Below, one piece after another: positions 8,272 through 16,518 of a stretch of DNA of 64,000 nt. Every line of letters begins with the position of its first letter. Positions within the stretch are counted from its first letter, which is position 1. The DNA lies in contig NZ_CP149822.1 of the NCBI RefSeq assembly GCF_038396755.1, positions 248,001 to 312,000 of the forward strand. The letters run 5' to 3'. Source of the DNA: Chitinophaga pollutisoli (GTDB lineage Bacteria > Bacteroidota > Bacteroidia > Chitinophagales > Chitinophagaceae). The notes beneath the pieces were generated by a model that was not told the origin of the DNA, made no database searches, and was given only the letters and a program-made list of their open reading frames with translations. A program made the position numbers and the translations under genes.

Positions 8272-9933
8272 ATGAACCAGCCTATCATATTTCTTATCGA
8301 CGACGACCCGCAGGTGCTACGCGCCATCAGCCGCGACCTGCGCAACCAATACCGCGACCGCTACCGCGTACTGTCTACTTCCTCCGTGGCGGAAGCGCTG
8401 CAAAGCCTTACCGAACTGCAGAACAAAGGCGAAGAGATCGCCATGTTCCTTTCCGATCAGCGCATGCCCGAAATGGACGGCGTTCATTTCCTGGAGCGGG
8501 CGATGAAGATTTTCCCGGAAGCGAAACGCGTGCTGCTGACGGCTTATTCCGACACGGAAGCTGCCATCAGGGCGATCAACGAAGTGAAACTGGATTATTA
8601 TCTCATGAAACCCTGGGACCCGCCGGAAGAGAAGCTCTACCCTGTCATGGAGGAAATCCTGGGCGACTGGCAGGCCAATTACCGGCCTGATTTCAAAGGC
8701 ATCCGCGTGATCGGGTACCAGTTTTCGCCGCGCAGCCATGAAATCAAGGACTTCCTGGCCGGTAATCTCATCCCTTACCAATGGATGGACATGGAAAGCA
8801 ATGAACAGGGTAAACAGCTCGCAGCCTCCAACAAGCTGGCCGCGCAAGACCTCCCCGCGATCATATTCGAAGACGGCGCACTCTTTACGAAACCCGCGCT
8901 CAAAGACATTGCCTCGCGCATCGGGCTGAACCCTACCGTCCGCAACCAGGTGTACGACGTGGCGATAATAGGCGCCGGGCCCGCGGGGCTGGCTGCTTCG
9001 GTGTACGGCGCTTCCGAGGGGCTGAGTACTCTGCTGATCGAACGGCGGGCGCCGGGCGGCCAGGCGGGCACCAGCTCGCGGATCGAGAATTACCTGGGAT
9101 TCCCCACGGGACTGAGCGGCGCCGACCTCACGCGGCGCGCCATCACGCAAGCCACGCGCTTCGGGACGGAATTTCTGTCGCCGCAATCGGTAGCCGGGAT
9201 TGAAGTAAAAAACCAATACAAGATCATCCGGCTGGATGATGGTACCGAAATCTATTGCAGGGCGCTGGTGATCACAACCGGGGTGGATTACCGGAAGCTG
9301 GAAACCCGCGGGATCGGAGATTTCACGGGTGCGGGCGTGTACTATGGCGCCGCGAGCACGGAAGCGGCTTCTTGCCGGGACAAAGAAGTGTTTGTACTGG
9401 GGGGCGGCAACTCGGCCGGGCAGGCCGCGATGTACCTGTCGAAATTCGCCAGGAACGTACATATCGTGGTCCGCAAACCGGATCTGCGTTCGTCGATGAG
9501 CGCGTACCTGATCGAACAAATCGCGCAAACGCCCAATATCCACCTGCTGCCTTGCGCCGAAGTGGTGGAAGGAATCGGGGAATCGAAGCTGGCGGCGCTC
9601 CGCCTGCGCGACCTCAATTCCGGCAATGAAACCGAAATGCCTGCGGATGCGTTGTATATTTTTATCGGCGCCAAACCCTACACGGAATGGATCTGCGATA
9701 AAATTATCAAAAACGACAAGGGGTTCATCGAAACAGGGCGCGACCTGCAACAATACCCGGCGTTCCGGCAATTGTGGAAATCAGCGCGCGACCCTTACAT
9801 GCTGGAAACGAGTTGCCCGGGGATCTTTGCGGCGGGCGACGTCCGCGCAGGGGCCATGAATCGTGTGGCGGCCGCGGTAGGCGAAGGATCAATGTCGATC
9901 AGCTTCGTGCATAAATATCTCTCAGAAACCTGA
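8272..9933 (+). CDS. Response regulator fused to glutaredoxin-like and thioredoxin-reductase-like domains
   Basis: A 553-residue fusion. Residues 1-135 are a receiver domain (Asp62 in LSDQRMPEMDG). Residues about 140-220 resemble a glutaredoxin/thioredoxin fold (IRVIGYQFSPRSHEIKDFL) but carry SPRS where CPYC is usual. Residues about 228-550 are an FAD/NAD(P)H pyridine nucleotide oxidoreductase like TrxB, with GAGPAGLAAS near 234 and GGGNSAGQAA. The CxxC that thioredoxin reductases have before the second nucleotide site is replaced by YGAASTEA. It therefore probably oxidises NAD(P)H without a thiol relay. It lies between a histidine kinase and a UBP zinc finger gene in one operon. Confidence 0.93.
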   Translation: MNQPIIFLIDDDPQVLRAISRDLRNQYRDRYRVLSTSSVAEALQSLTELQNKGEEIAMFLSDQRMPEMDGVHFLERAMKIFPEAKRVLLTAYSDTEAAIRAINEVKLDYYLMKPWDPPEEKLYPVMEEILGDWQANYRPDFKGIRVIGYQFSPRSHEIKDFLAGNLIPYQWMDMESNEQGKQLAASNKLAAQDLPAIIFEDGALFTKPALKDIASRIGLNPTVRNQVYDVAIIGAGPAGLAASVYGASEGLSTLLIERRAPGGQAGTSSRIENYLGFPTGLSGADLTRRAITQATRFGTEFLSPQSVAGIEVKNQYKIIRLDDGTEIYCRALVITTGVDYRKLETRGIGDFTGAGVYYGAASTEAASCRDKEVFVLGGGNSAGQAAMYLSKFARNVHIVVRKPDLRSSMSAYLIEQIAQTPNIHLLPCAEVVEGIGESKLAALRLRDLNSGNETEMPADALYIFIGAKPYTEWICDKIIKNDKGFIETGRDLQQYPAFRQLWKSARDPYMLETSCPGIFAAGDVRAGAMNRVAAAVGEGSMSISFVHKYLSET

Positions 9934-9955
9934 TTACCCAGTAAAAAACAGGCAT

Positions 9956-10225
9956 ATGTCAAAACAACCCTGCCACCATATTAAGGAGCTGGAAACGCTC
10001 ATCCATCCTAAAAAATACGAATGTGAAGAATGCGTGAAACATGGCGGAACCTGGCTGCACCTGCGCACCTGCCAGACATGCGGCGGTACTTTCTGTTGCG
10101 ATAGTTCCCCTTCCCGCCATATGACGGCACACTTTCATGCTACAGGGCATCCCGTGGTGATTTCCGCGGAGCCTGGAGAAAGGTGGATCTGGTGCTACGA
10201 AGACGAAAGTTTTGCCGATTATTAA
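9956..10225 (+). CDS. UBP-type zinc finger protein
   Basis: An 89-residue protein made of a single UBP-type (ZnF-UBP) zinc finger: PCHH near the N-terminus, CEEC, CQTCGGTFCC, then the histidine series RHMTAHFHATGHP and the aromatic tail RWIWCYED. In eukaryotes this fold binds the free C-terminus of ubiquitin; bacterial ligands are not known. It starts 22 bp after the reductase fusion and closes the three-gene unit with the cyclic-nucleotide-binding kinase. Its job is probably to bind a C-terminal peptide or a partner of the reductase, which is inference. Confidence 0.92.
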   Translation: MSKQPCHHIKELETLIHPKKYECEECVKHGGTWLHLRTCQTCGGTFCCDSSPSRHMTAHFHATGHPVVISAEPGERWIWCYEDESFADY

Positions 10226-10236
10226 TGAATATTTGC

Positions 10237-10258
10237 ATATGTTATAAATACAACATAT
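10237..10258. repeat. ATATGTT / AACATAT inverted repeat
   Basis: A perfect 7-bp inverted repeat with an 8-bp spacer in the very AT-rich gap between the UBP gene and a small membrane protein gene. It overlaps a TATATTTA stretch that resembles the Bacteroidota -7 box, so it may be an operator; a weak terminator is the alternative. Confidence 0.35.
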
Positions 10259-10281
10259 ATTTAGGGTAAACCTCCTAACCT

Positions 10282-10494
10282 ATGAAAAACGTTTCCGCTA
10301 CTACCCTTGCGGTGTTGCTGCTGTTTGCCACCGTTTCCAACAGTTTTTTCTGCGGTATCCTGGCTTATAACTGGATCGATCCTTCGAGCCTGAAAGGCGC
10401 CCTCATGTTCCTGTTTTCGTGGGGCGCAGCAACCTGCGCCGGTTACCTTTTGCTGTCCCGGCTCATGGAAGCGGTGTTCGGGAAAGTGGAATAA
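10282..10494 (+). CDS. Small membrane protein, unknown
   Basis: A 70-residue protein with two hydrophobic segments (about 7-27 and 40-62) joined by a short polar loop around residues 30-38. No domain is recognised. It follows the UBP finger gene by 56 bp, but an AT-rich inverted repeat between them suggests its own promoter. Codon use matches the neighbours, supporting a real gene. Confidence 0.65.
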   Translation: MKNVSATTLAVLLLFATVSNSFFCGILAYNWIDPSSLKGALMFLFSWGAATCAGYLLLSRLMEAVFGKVE

Positions 10495-10554
10495 AGATGT
10501 TATATCCAATTGGGGATATGTCAGTAACTTGCGGCTCAATTTTAGAGTTGCGAT

Positions 10555-11163
10555 ATGAGAATTTCATCCCTTGCCATTGCTTCCGTCCTCATTTTCACCG
10601 CTTGCGGAAAGGAAAATAATGAAGAATTGAAGCAGATGGACGCATTGTCCGGCACCTATGAGTACGTTTCCTTATATGTGAAAGGAAAGTCGGAAATCAC
10701 TTACAAAGACGGCAATGACAATATGAACCTGGTCAGCGAAATGGAATACACTTCCAGGGAAACGGCCGGCATGGTCCTGTTTGAACAGGGTTCCATGATT
10801 ACTTCGGGATACACATATAAGGTAAATTCCGACTACAACTTCCAAAGCTTCACGAATGGCAAGGCGGACGGGCCGGCGCAGTCTTATCCGTTCCAGTTTT
10901 CCACCCCCAAAACCAACGGTGTTTCGAAATACCGCATTGCGGGGGATTCAGTGTTCCTGGACAAAGCTTTCAACCATCTCCCTGGCACGGGAGGCCAACC
11001 AGGCCAGATCCCTGCTATCCCCGTTGGAGCTAAATTCGCACTGTCAAACGACGACCTGAGCATTATCAGTACGATTTCCATCGCTTCGCCTCTGATGCAG
11101 GAAGGCGTTCCTGCGACCCAAAAACAGACCTTCGTGATGATCACGCGGCTGAAAAAGCGGTAG
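10555..11163 (+). CDS. Lipoprotein, paralogue of the next gene
   Basis: A 202-residue protein with a lipoprotein signal (lipobox FTAC, Cys at about 17). The body LSGTYEYVSLYVKGKSEIT...DNMNLVSEMEYTSRETAG aligns along its length with the protein encoded 44 bp downstream (DGTYQFISVSLNARTENT...VRTVTDVDYTSKDNTG), and both end in ITRLKK. The two are tandem duplicates. The fold is probably a lipocalin-like beta barrel of unknown function on the outer or inner membrane surface. Confidence 0.8.
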   Translation: MRISSLAIASVLIFTACGKENNEELKQMDALSGTYEYVSLYVKGKSEITYKDGNDNMNLVSEMEYTSRETAGMVLFEQGSMITSGYTYKVNSDYNFQSFTNGKADGPAQSYPFQFSTPKTNGVSKYRIAGDSVFLDKAFNHLPGTGGQPGQIPAIPVGAKFALSNDDLSIISTISIASPLMQEGVPATQKQTFVMITRLKKR

Positions 11164-11178
11164 AACGGAAACTTGTAT

Positions 11179-11186
11179 TATATTTG
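11179..11186 (+). promoter_or_regulatory. Bacteroidota -7 element TATATTTG
   Basis: TATATTTG matches the TAnnTTTG consensus exactly and lies 21 bp before the ATG of the second lipoprotein gene. No clear TTG -33 box is seen at the usual 19-20 bp upstream, so strength is uncertain. Confidence 0.5.
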
Positions 11187-11206
11187 GTCTTCAAATACTT
11201 ATCCCC

Positions 11207-11884
11207 ATGCGTAAAATTTCATCCCTGGCCTATCTCCTTTCCGCGGCCATCTTTTTTGCAGGTTGTAGCGGATCAGATGATATCCCGGTACCTGCGGGCA
11301 CTAACATCGATGGAATCCCCGGCGGTAACCCAGGCGGGAATCCTGGCGGGAATCCCGGCACCGGTTCCGGCAATCTCGACGGTACTTACCAGTTTATCTC
11401 CGTGTCATTGAATGCCAGAACCGAAAATACAATGAAACCCATGGGCGTAACAGTCAGAACCGTAACGGATGTGGATTATACTTCCAAAGACAACACCGGC
11501 ACTGTTGTGATTGACGGCAATAAAATAACGTCGACTGACTTCAGTTATACCATTGAAACAAAAGTTAAAACCCAAGTGTACACTGCCGGCGTTCCGGGAA
11601 CCGGGGTAGAAATGCCTTTCAATTATACGATGCCTTCTTCCAACAGCGAAGGCACCTTCAAATATGTTGGTACGAATGAGCTGTACATGGAAGGCGGTTT
11701 TATGGAAATCCCATCCACCGGCCAGCAATTCCCATCTACGCCCAACACCTCCAAATACGAAGTAAAGAACGGCGAATTGATCATCACCGCAACGATCAAC
11801 CAATCCAGAACGGAAGATATGGGCGGAGTTTCGGCTCAGATAAAGCAAACGGGCGTTGCCATCACCCGTCTCAAAAAGAAATAA
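11207..11884 (+). CDS. Lipoprotein with Gly-Asn-Pro-Gly linker, paralogue of the previous gene
   Basis: A 225-residue lipoprotein (lipobox FAGC, Cys about 20). A flexible linker made of three GGNP repeats followed by GTGSG spans about residues 43-60, tethering a globular domain homologous to the preceding gene's product. The duplicate pair differs mainly by this linker. No known domain name fits with confidence. A promoter-like TATATTTG lies just upstream, and the gene ends at a strong hairpin shared with the convergent efflux operon. Confidence 0.8.
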   Translation: MRKISSLAYLLSAAIFFAGCSGSDDIPVPAGTNIDGIPGGNPGGNPGGNPGTGSGNLDGTYQFISVSLNARTENTMKPMGVTVRTVTDVDYTSKDNTGTVVIDGNKITSTDFSYTIETKVKTQVYTAGVPGTGVEMPFNYTMPSSNSEGTFKYVGTNELYMEGGFMEIPSTGQQFPSTPNTSKYEVKNGELIITATINQSRTEDMGGVSAQIKQTGVAITRLKKK

Positions 11885-11912
11885 TAACGGAAACGTTGCA
11901 GATATAAAGTAA

Positions 11913-11938
11913 AAGGGCCGGTCAGATGACCGGCCCTT
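11913..11938. terminator. Bidirectional terminator hairpin
   Basis: A 12-bp perfect stem (AAGGGCCGGTCA / TGACCGGCCCTT) between the convergent lipoprotein gene and the RND efflux gene. The GA between the arms means the real loop is at least 4 nt. Confidence 0.75.
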
Positions 11939-11941
11939 GCC

Positions 11942-14900
11942 CTATTCCGCACCTCCGCCCAAGGCTCTGTATAGCGCAATTACACCGTCGAACACTTCAC
12001 GCCGGTGCTGCGCCAGAGCCAGTTCTGCATCGAGGACGTTCTTCTGGGCATTGATCACTTCCAAATAATTGGCATACCCTGTCGCGAACAGATCGCGGGA
12101 CGTAGATACGCCGTTTTGCAGCATCAGCACTTCCGCTTCTTTCAGCTTATATGCCTGCTCGCTGTTGCCGACTTTTTGCAGCGAGGTGGATACTTCCTGG
12201 TATCCGTTTACGATGGCCTGGCGATACGCGTAAAACGCGGTCATGCCCTCGGCAGTCGCGATCCGGTATCTCGACCGGATCTGGTTTTGACTGAACACCG
12301 GCGCCGTGAGCCCTCCCAGCGCCGTATACGCGATAGACGCGGGGCTTTTGAAGAGCAATCCCGGTTCGAAAGCGTTGTACCCTACCGAGGCGCTCAGCGT
12401 CAGCGCCGGGAAAAACGACGCGCGCGCCGCTCTTACATCCGCTTTTGCCGCCGTAAGCTCCAGTTCCGCCTGCCGGATATCCGGCCGCGCCAGCAGAAGC
12501 TTCGCGGGGATGCCTTCCGCCACTTTCGCGGGGATGGGCGCCTCCAGCAGGTTTTTCGATCTTTCAATATGTTGCGGGAAACGGCCCGCCAGCGCGTTCA
12601 GCTGGTTTTCGATATCGCTTCGCTGCTGCCGGATACGGAAAGCCAGGCTTTTGGTATTGAGCAGCTGCGCATGGAATTGCTGCACAGCCAGCGAAGTGGC
12701 CCTGCCCGCTTCCTGCTGGATCTTAACGGTTTCCAACGCGGATTCCTGCAGTATCACGTTCTTCTCCACTACCGACAATTCATAATCGAGTTCCAACAAA
12801 TGATAATACAGTGAAGCGATCTGGGCCGTCAGCTGCGTAAATACGAGCCTGCGGCCTTCTCCGGTAGCCAGGAACCGCGCATAGGCGGCTTCTTTCTGCT
12901 GCTTCAGCTTACCCCACAGGTCGATTTCCCAGGCGCTGCGCAGTCCTGCGAAATAATCCGGAACCGCCGGCGTGGGGATGCGCTGGTCTTTATCGATATT
13001 GGGCGACAGATTGGTATCGAAATTCCCCACCCCGTCGATCGTATATTTCCCGAATTTCTCCGTACCGGCATGCACACCTGCGTTGACCGAAGGCAGCCAG
13101 GCGCGGCGCGCCATGGCCAGTTGCGCCTCCACCGTTTCCATTTTCTGCATGGCGATGAGCGCATCCACGTTATTGCAGCGTGCGGTATCGAGCAGTTTTT
13201 GCAGGTAAGGATCGGAGAAAAATTCCTTCACCGGCAGCAACGCCACGGGCGCCACCGTATCCTGCGCTGCTTGCGGAATCGCGGGCAGTTCCGGCGTCAC
13301 GAGGGGCTGGGGAGCCTTACAGGCGCCGATAAATACCAGCAATACCGCTACCGCCACCACCGCTGGTTTTGGTTGCTTTCTTTTCACTTTAATGCGGGAG
13401 AAAAGGACGTACAAACCGGGAATGACGAGCACCCCGAAGATGGTCCCGATAAGCATCCCGCCTGCTGCGGCCGTACCGATGGAGCGGTTCCCCATGGCGC
13501 CGGCGCCACTGGCGATCACCAGCGGGATCAGACCCGCGATGAACGCGAAGCTCGTCATAAGGATCGGGCGTAGACGGCTCACGCCGCCTTCTATGGCGGA
13601 CTTCACCACAGTGAGGCCCTGCTTCTGCCTTTGAATCGCGAATTCCACGATCAGGATCGCGTTCTTGCCCAGCAAACCGATCAGCATCACCAACGCCACC
13701 TGTGCGTAAATGTTGTTCTCCAGCCCGGCGAGCTTCAGCGAAAGGAATGCCCCGAATATCCCCGCAGGCAGCGATAACAATACCGGAAGCGGCAGCATGA
13801 AGCTCTCATACTGCGCGGCCAGCAACAGGTATACGAATAACAGGCAGATGCCGAAAATGTAAATCGCCTGGTTGCCAGACAGCACCTGTTCGCGCGTCAT
13901 CCCGCTCCATTCGTAGGAGAAGCCGCGCGGCAGCACTTTCGCCGCCGTTTCCTCGATCGCCTTGATGGCGTCGCCGCTGGAGAAGCCTGGCGCCGCGTCA
14001 CCATTGATCATGGCGGAGGTGTACATGTTGTAGCGCGTGAGTGTTTCCGGTCCGTATACCCTTTCGAGGCGGACGAAGTTGGAGAAAGGCACCATTTCGC
14101 CATGATCGTTCTTTACATGCAGCAGCAGCACATCTTCCGGCTTGGTGCGGTACTGCGGCGAGGCCTGTACCATCACCTTGTACATCTGCCCGAAACGGAT
14201 GAAGTTGCTGGCGTAGAAGCTGCCGAGGAGCGTTTGCAGGGTGCTCATCGCATTGTCGATGCTCACGCCTTTTTTCGCCGCCATGGCCTGGTCCACATGA
14301 ATCATGTATTGCGGGAAAGCCGGGTCGAAGCTGGTGAAGGCGCTCCCGATTTCGGGGCGTTGTTCCAGCTCGGCGATGAATTTGTTCGTTATCTCCGACA
14401 CCTGCTCCAGGTCGTCGGCGCCGGTGCGGTCAAGCACACGCAGCTCGAAGCCGCTGGCGTTACCGAAGCCCGGCACCGTGGGCGGCGGGAAGTATTCGAT
14501 GGATGCGTCCGCGATATGGCGCGTCTGCTTTTTCAGGTCCGCGATGATATCGTCGACGGACTGCTTCCGGTCGCTCCAGGATTTGAGGTTGATCATCCCC
14601 ATACCATACGAAGCACCGGCCACCTCGTTCACCAGGCTATAGCCGGCGAGCGTGGATACGGATTCCACGGCATCCATGTTAGCCGCAACTGCCTGCACCG
14701 AATCGAGTACCTTTTCGGTACGTTCTACGGTAGCGCCGTTCGGTGTGGTCACGTTCACGTATACCATGCCCTGGTCCTCCATGGGAATGAAGCCCCCTGG
14801 CAGGATCGCCGCCGCGCCCCATGTGAGCACAAAGAACGCGATGAGCATGGCCAGCGTCAGTAATCGCTTACCTGCGATGGCGCCCACGAAGCCTTTGTAT

Positions 14901-16486
14901 TTATTTTCCGTTTTGTTGTATCCGCGGTTGAAAGCGTTGAAGAAACGTTGCAGCGGGTTGGTGCGCATGTGGCCGTTGGGGTCATGCTTCAGCATGAGCG
15001 CGCAAAGCGCGGGCGTCAGCGTCAAGGCGTTGATCCCGGAAATGATGATGGCGAATGCCAGCGTCAGCGAGAATTGCCGGTAGAACACGCCCACGGGGCC
15101 GCTTAAGAATGCCACGGGGATAAATACCGCCGACATCACGAGCGTAATGGCCACCACCGCGCCACTGATCTCCTTCATGGATGCCAGCGTGGCCTGCATG
15201 GCGGGCAAATGCGTTTCCGTCATCTTCGCATGCACCGCTTCCACCACCACAATGGCATTATCCACCACAATCCCGATCGAGAGCACCAGCGCGAACAGCG
15301 TCAGCAGGTTGATGGAGAAGCCCATCAGCTGCATAAACGCAAATGTACCGATCAACGCCACCGGAATCGCCAGGATAGGGATCAGGGTCGAACGCCAGTC
15401 CTGCAGGAAGAGGAATACCACGATCCCCACGAGGATAAACGCCTCGAACAACGTACGCACCACTTCCGCGATGGAAGCATCCAGAAAGCGGGAAACGTCG
15501 TAGTTGAAATTGTAGGTCATACCCGGCGGGAAAGATGATGCCTTCAGTTCCTCCATCCTTGCCTTCACATTATCGATCACATCCTGCGCATTGGAACCCG
15601 GACGCTGCTTGAGCATGATAGAGGCCGATGGCTTGCCATCTGTTTTCGACACCATACCATATGTCAAAGCGCCAAACTCCACTTCCGCAATTTCCTTCAG
15701 CCGCAGCACCGACCCGTCGGGGTTGGCGCGGATGATGATATCGGCGTATTGCTGCGGCTCGAAATATTTCCCGGTATACCGGAGTACATATTGCAGCAGT
15801 TGCGCTTCCTTATCAGAGCTTTCACCGGTCTTCCCCGGTGCCGCTTCAATGTTCTGGCGGCGGATGGCCTGTACCACTTCATCGGCCGATACGTTGTAGG
15901 CGAGCATCCGGTCGGGCTGCAGCCATACGCGCATGGCATATTCCTTGGCGCCCATGATTTCCGCGAATCCCACCCCGTCAATACGTTTCAGCTCCTTCAG
16001 CACGTTGATGTCGGCGAAGTTGTAGATGAAATTCTCGTCAAGCGTGGAGTCTTCGCTCATCACGTTGAGGTACAACAGCATGGAGTTTACTTCCTTCTCC
16101 GTTGTAACCCCGGCTTTGATTACTTCTTCCGGCAATTCGTCGATAATGGTAGACACGCGGTTCTGTACGTTCACCGCGGCCTGATCGGGATCTGTCCCTA
16201 CTTTGAAGAAGATGGTAATGAGCGTGTTACCGTTGTTGGAGGATACGGACGTCATGTACGTCATACCCGGAACGCCGTTGATGGCCCTTTCCAGGGGAAT
16301 GGCCACGGCGTTGGCGCACACTTCGGCGTTGGCGCCGGTATATTTTGCCGTTACCGTTACCGAGGGCGGTACGATATCGGGGAACTGGGTCACCGGCAGG
16401 GTGAAGAGCGCCAATAGACCCAGCAGCACTATAAACAAAGAGATCACCAGCGACAACACGGGCCGCCTGATAAAAGTATCGAACAT
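11942..16486 (-). CDS. RND efflux permease (HAE1/AcrB type) fused to a NodT-type outer-membrane channel
   Basis: A 1514-residue chain. Residues 1-1033 are a full HAE1-family resistance-nodulation-division pump: MFDTFIRRPVLS start, proton-relay segment GIVVDNAIVVVE and GLLGKNAILIVEF, twelve membrane segments. Residues 1034-1514 are a full-length NodT/OprM-like outer-membrane factor, including its own lipoprotein signal: positive KRKQPK, hydrophobic stretch, and lipobox VFIGAC with Cys1056. A GTG at 13387 could start a separate 481-residue channel protein. The order adaptor-pump-channel is the usual operon. Either a true fusion, or two genes joined by a lost base near the permease end. Second AcrB aspartate is Asn here, as often in this phylum. 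Confidence 0.92.
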   Translation of the reverse strand: MFDTFIRRPVLSLVISLFIVLLGLLALFTLPVTQFPDIVPPSVTVTAKYTGANAEVCANAVAIPLERAINGVPGMTYMTSVSSNNGNTLITIFFKVGTDPDQAAVNVQNRVSTIIDELPEEVIKAGVTTEKEVNSMLLYLNVMSEDSTLDENFIYNFADINVLKELKRIDGVGFAEIMGAKEYAMRVWLQPDRMLAYNVSADEVVQAIRRQNIEAAPGKTGESSDKEAQLLQYVLRYTGKYFEPQQYADIIIRANPDGSVLRLKEIAEVEFGALTYGMVSKTDGKPSASIMLKQRPGSNAQDVIDNVKARMEELKASSFPPGMTYNFNYDVSRFLDASIAEVVRTLFEAFILVGIVVFLFLQDWRSTLIPILAIPVALIGTFAFMQLMGFSINLLTLFALVLSIGIVVDNAIVVVEAVHAKMTETHLPAMQATLASMKEISGAVVAITLVMSAVFIPVAFLSGPVGVFYRQFSLTLAFAIIISGINALTLTPALCALMLKHDPNGHMRTNPLQRFFNAFNRGYNKTENKYKGFVGAIAGKRLLTLAMLIAFFVLTWGAAAILPGGFIPMEDQGMVYVNVTTPNGATVERTEKVLDSVQAVAANMDAVESVSTLAGYSLVNEVAGASYGMGMINLKSWSDRKQSVDDIIADLKKQTRHIADASIEYFPPPTVPGFGNASGFELRVLDRTGADDLEQVSEITNKFIAELEQRPEIGSAFTSFDPAFPQYMIHVDQAMAAKKGVSIDNAMSTLQTLLGSFYASNFIRFGQMYKVMVQASPQYRTKPEDVLLLHVKNDHGEMVPFSNFVRLERVYGPETLTRYNMYTSAMINGDAAPGFSSGDAIKAIEETAAKVLPRGFSYEWSGMTREQVLSGNQAIYIFGICLLFVYLLLAAQYESFMLPLPVLLSLPAGIFGAFLSLKLAGLENNIYAQVALVMLIGLLGKNAILIVEFAIQRQKQGLTVVKSAIEGGVSRLRPILMTSFAFIAGLIPLVIASGAGAMGNRSIGTAAAGGMLIGTIFGVLVIPGLYVLFSRIKVKRKQPKPAVVAVAVLLVFIGACKAPQPLVTPELPAIPQAAQDTVAPVALLPVKEFFSDPYLQKLLDTARCNNVDALIAMQKMETVEAQLAMARRAWLPSVNAGVHAGTEKFGKYTIDGVGNFDTNLSPNIDKDQRIPTPAVPDYFAGLRSAWEIDLWGKLKQQKEAAYARFLATGEGRRLVFTQLTAQIASLYYHLLELDYELSVVEKNVILQESALETVKIQQEAGRATSLAVQQFHAQLLNTKSLAFRIRQQRSDIENQLNALAGRFPQHIERSKNLLEAPIPAKVAEGIPAKLLLARPDIRQAELELTAAKADVRAARASFFPALTLSASVGYNAFEPGLLFKSPASIAYTALGGLTAPVFSQNQIRSRYRIATAEGMTAFYAYRQAIVNGYQEVSTSLQKVGNSEQAYKLKEAEVLMLQNGVSTSRDLFATGYANYLEVINAQKNVLDAELALAQHRREVFDGVIALYRALGGGAE

Positions 16487-16518
16487 GAGTTTTGTTTCTG
16501 GTTACAAAGCGATATTTC

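Noticed and set aside
8317..9771. 484-residue minus-strand frame opposite the receiver-reductase fusion
   Set aside because: Mirror of a strongly supported gene; Arg/His-rich without domains.
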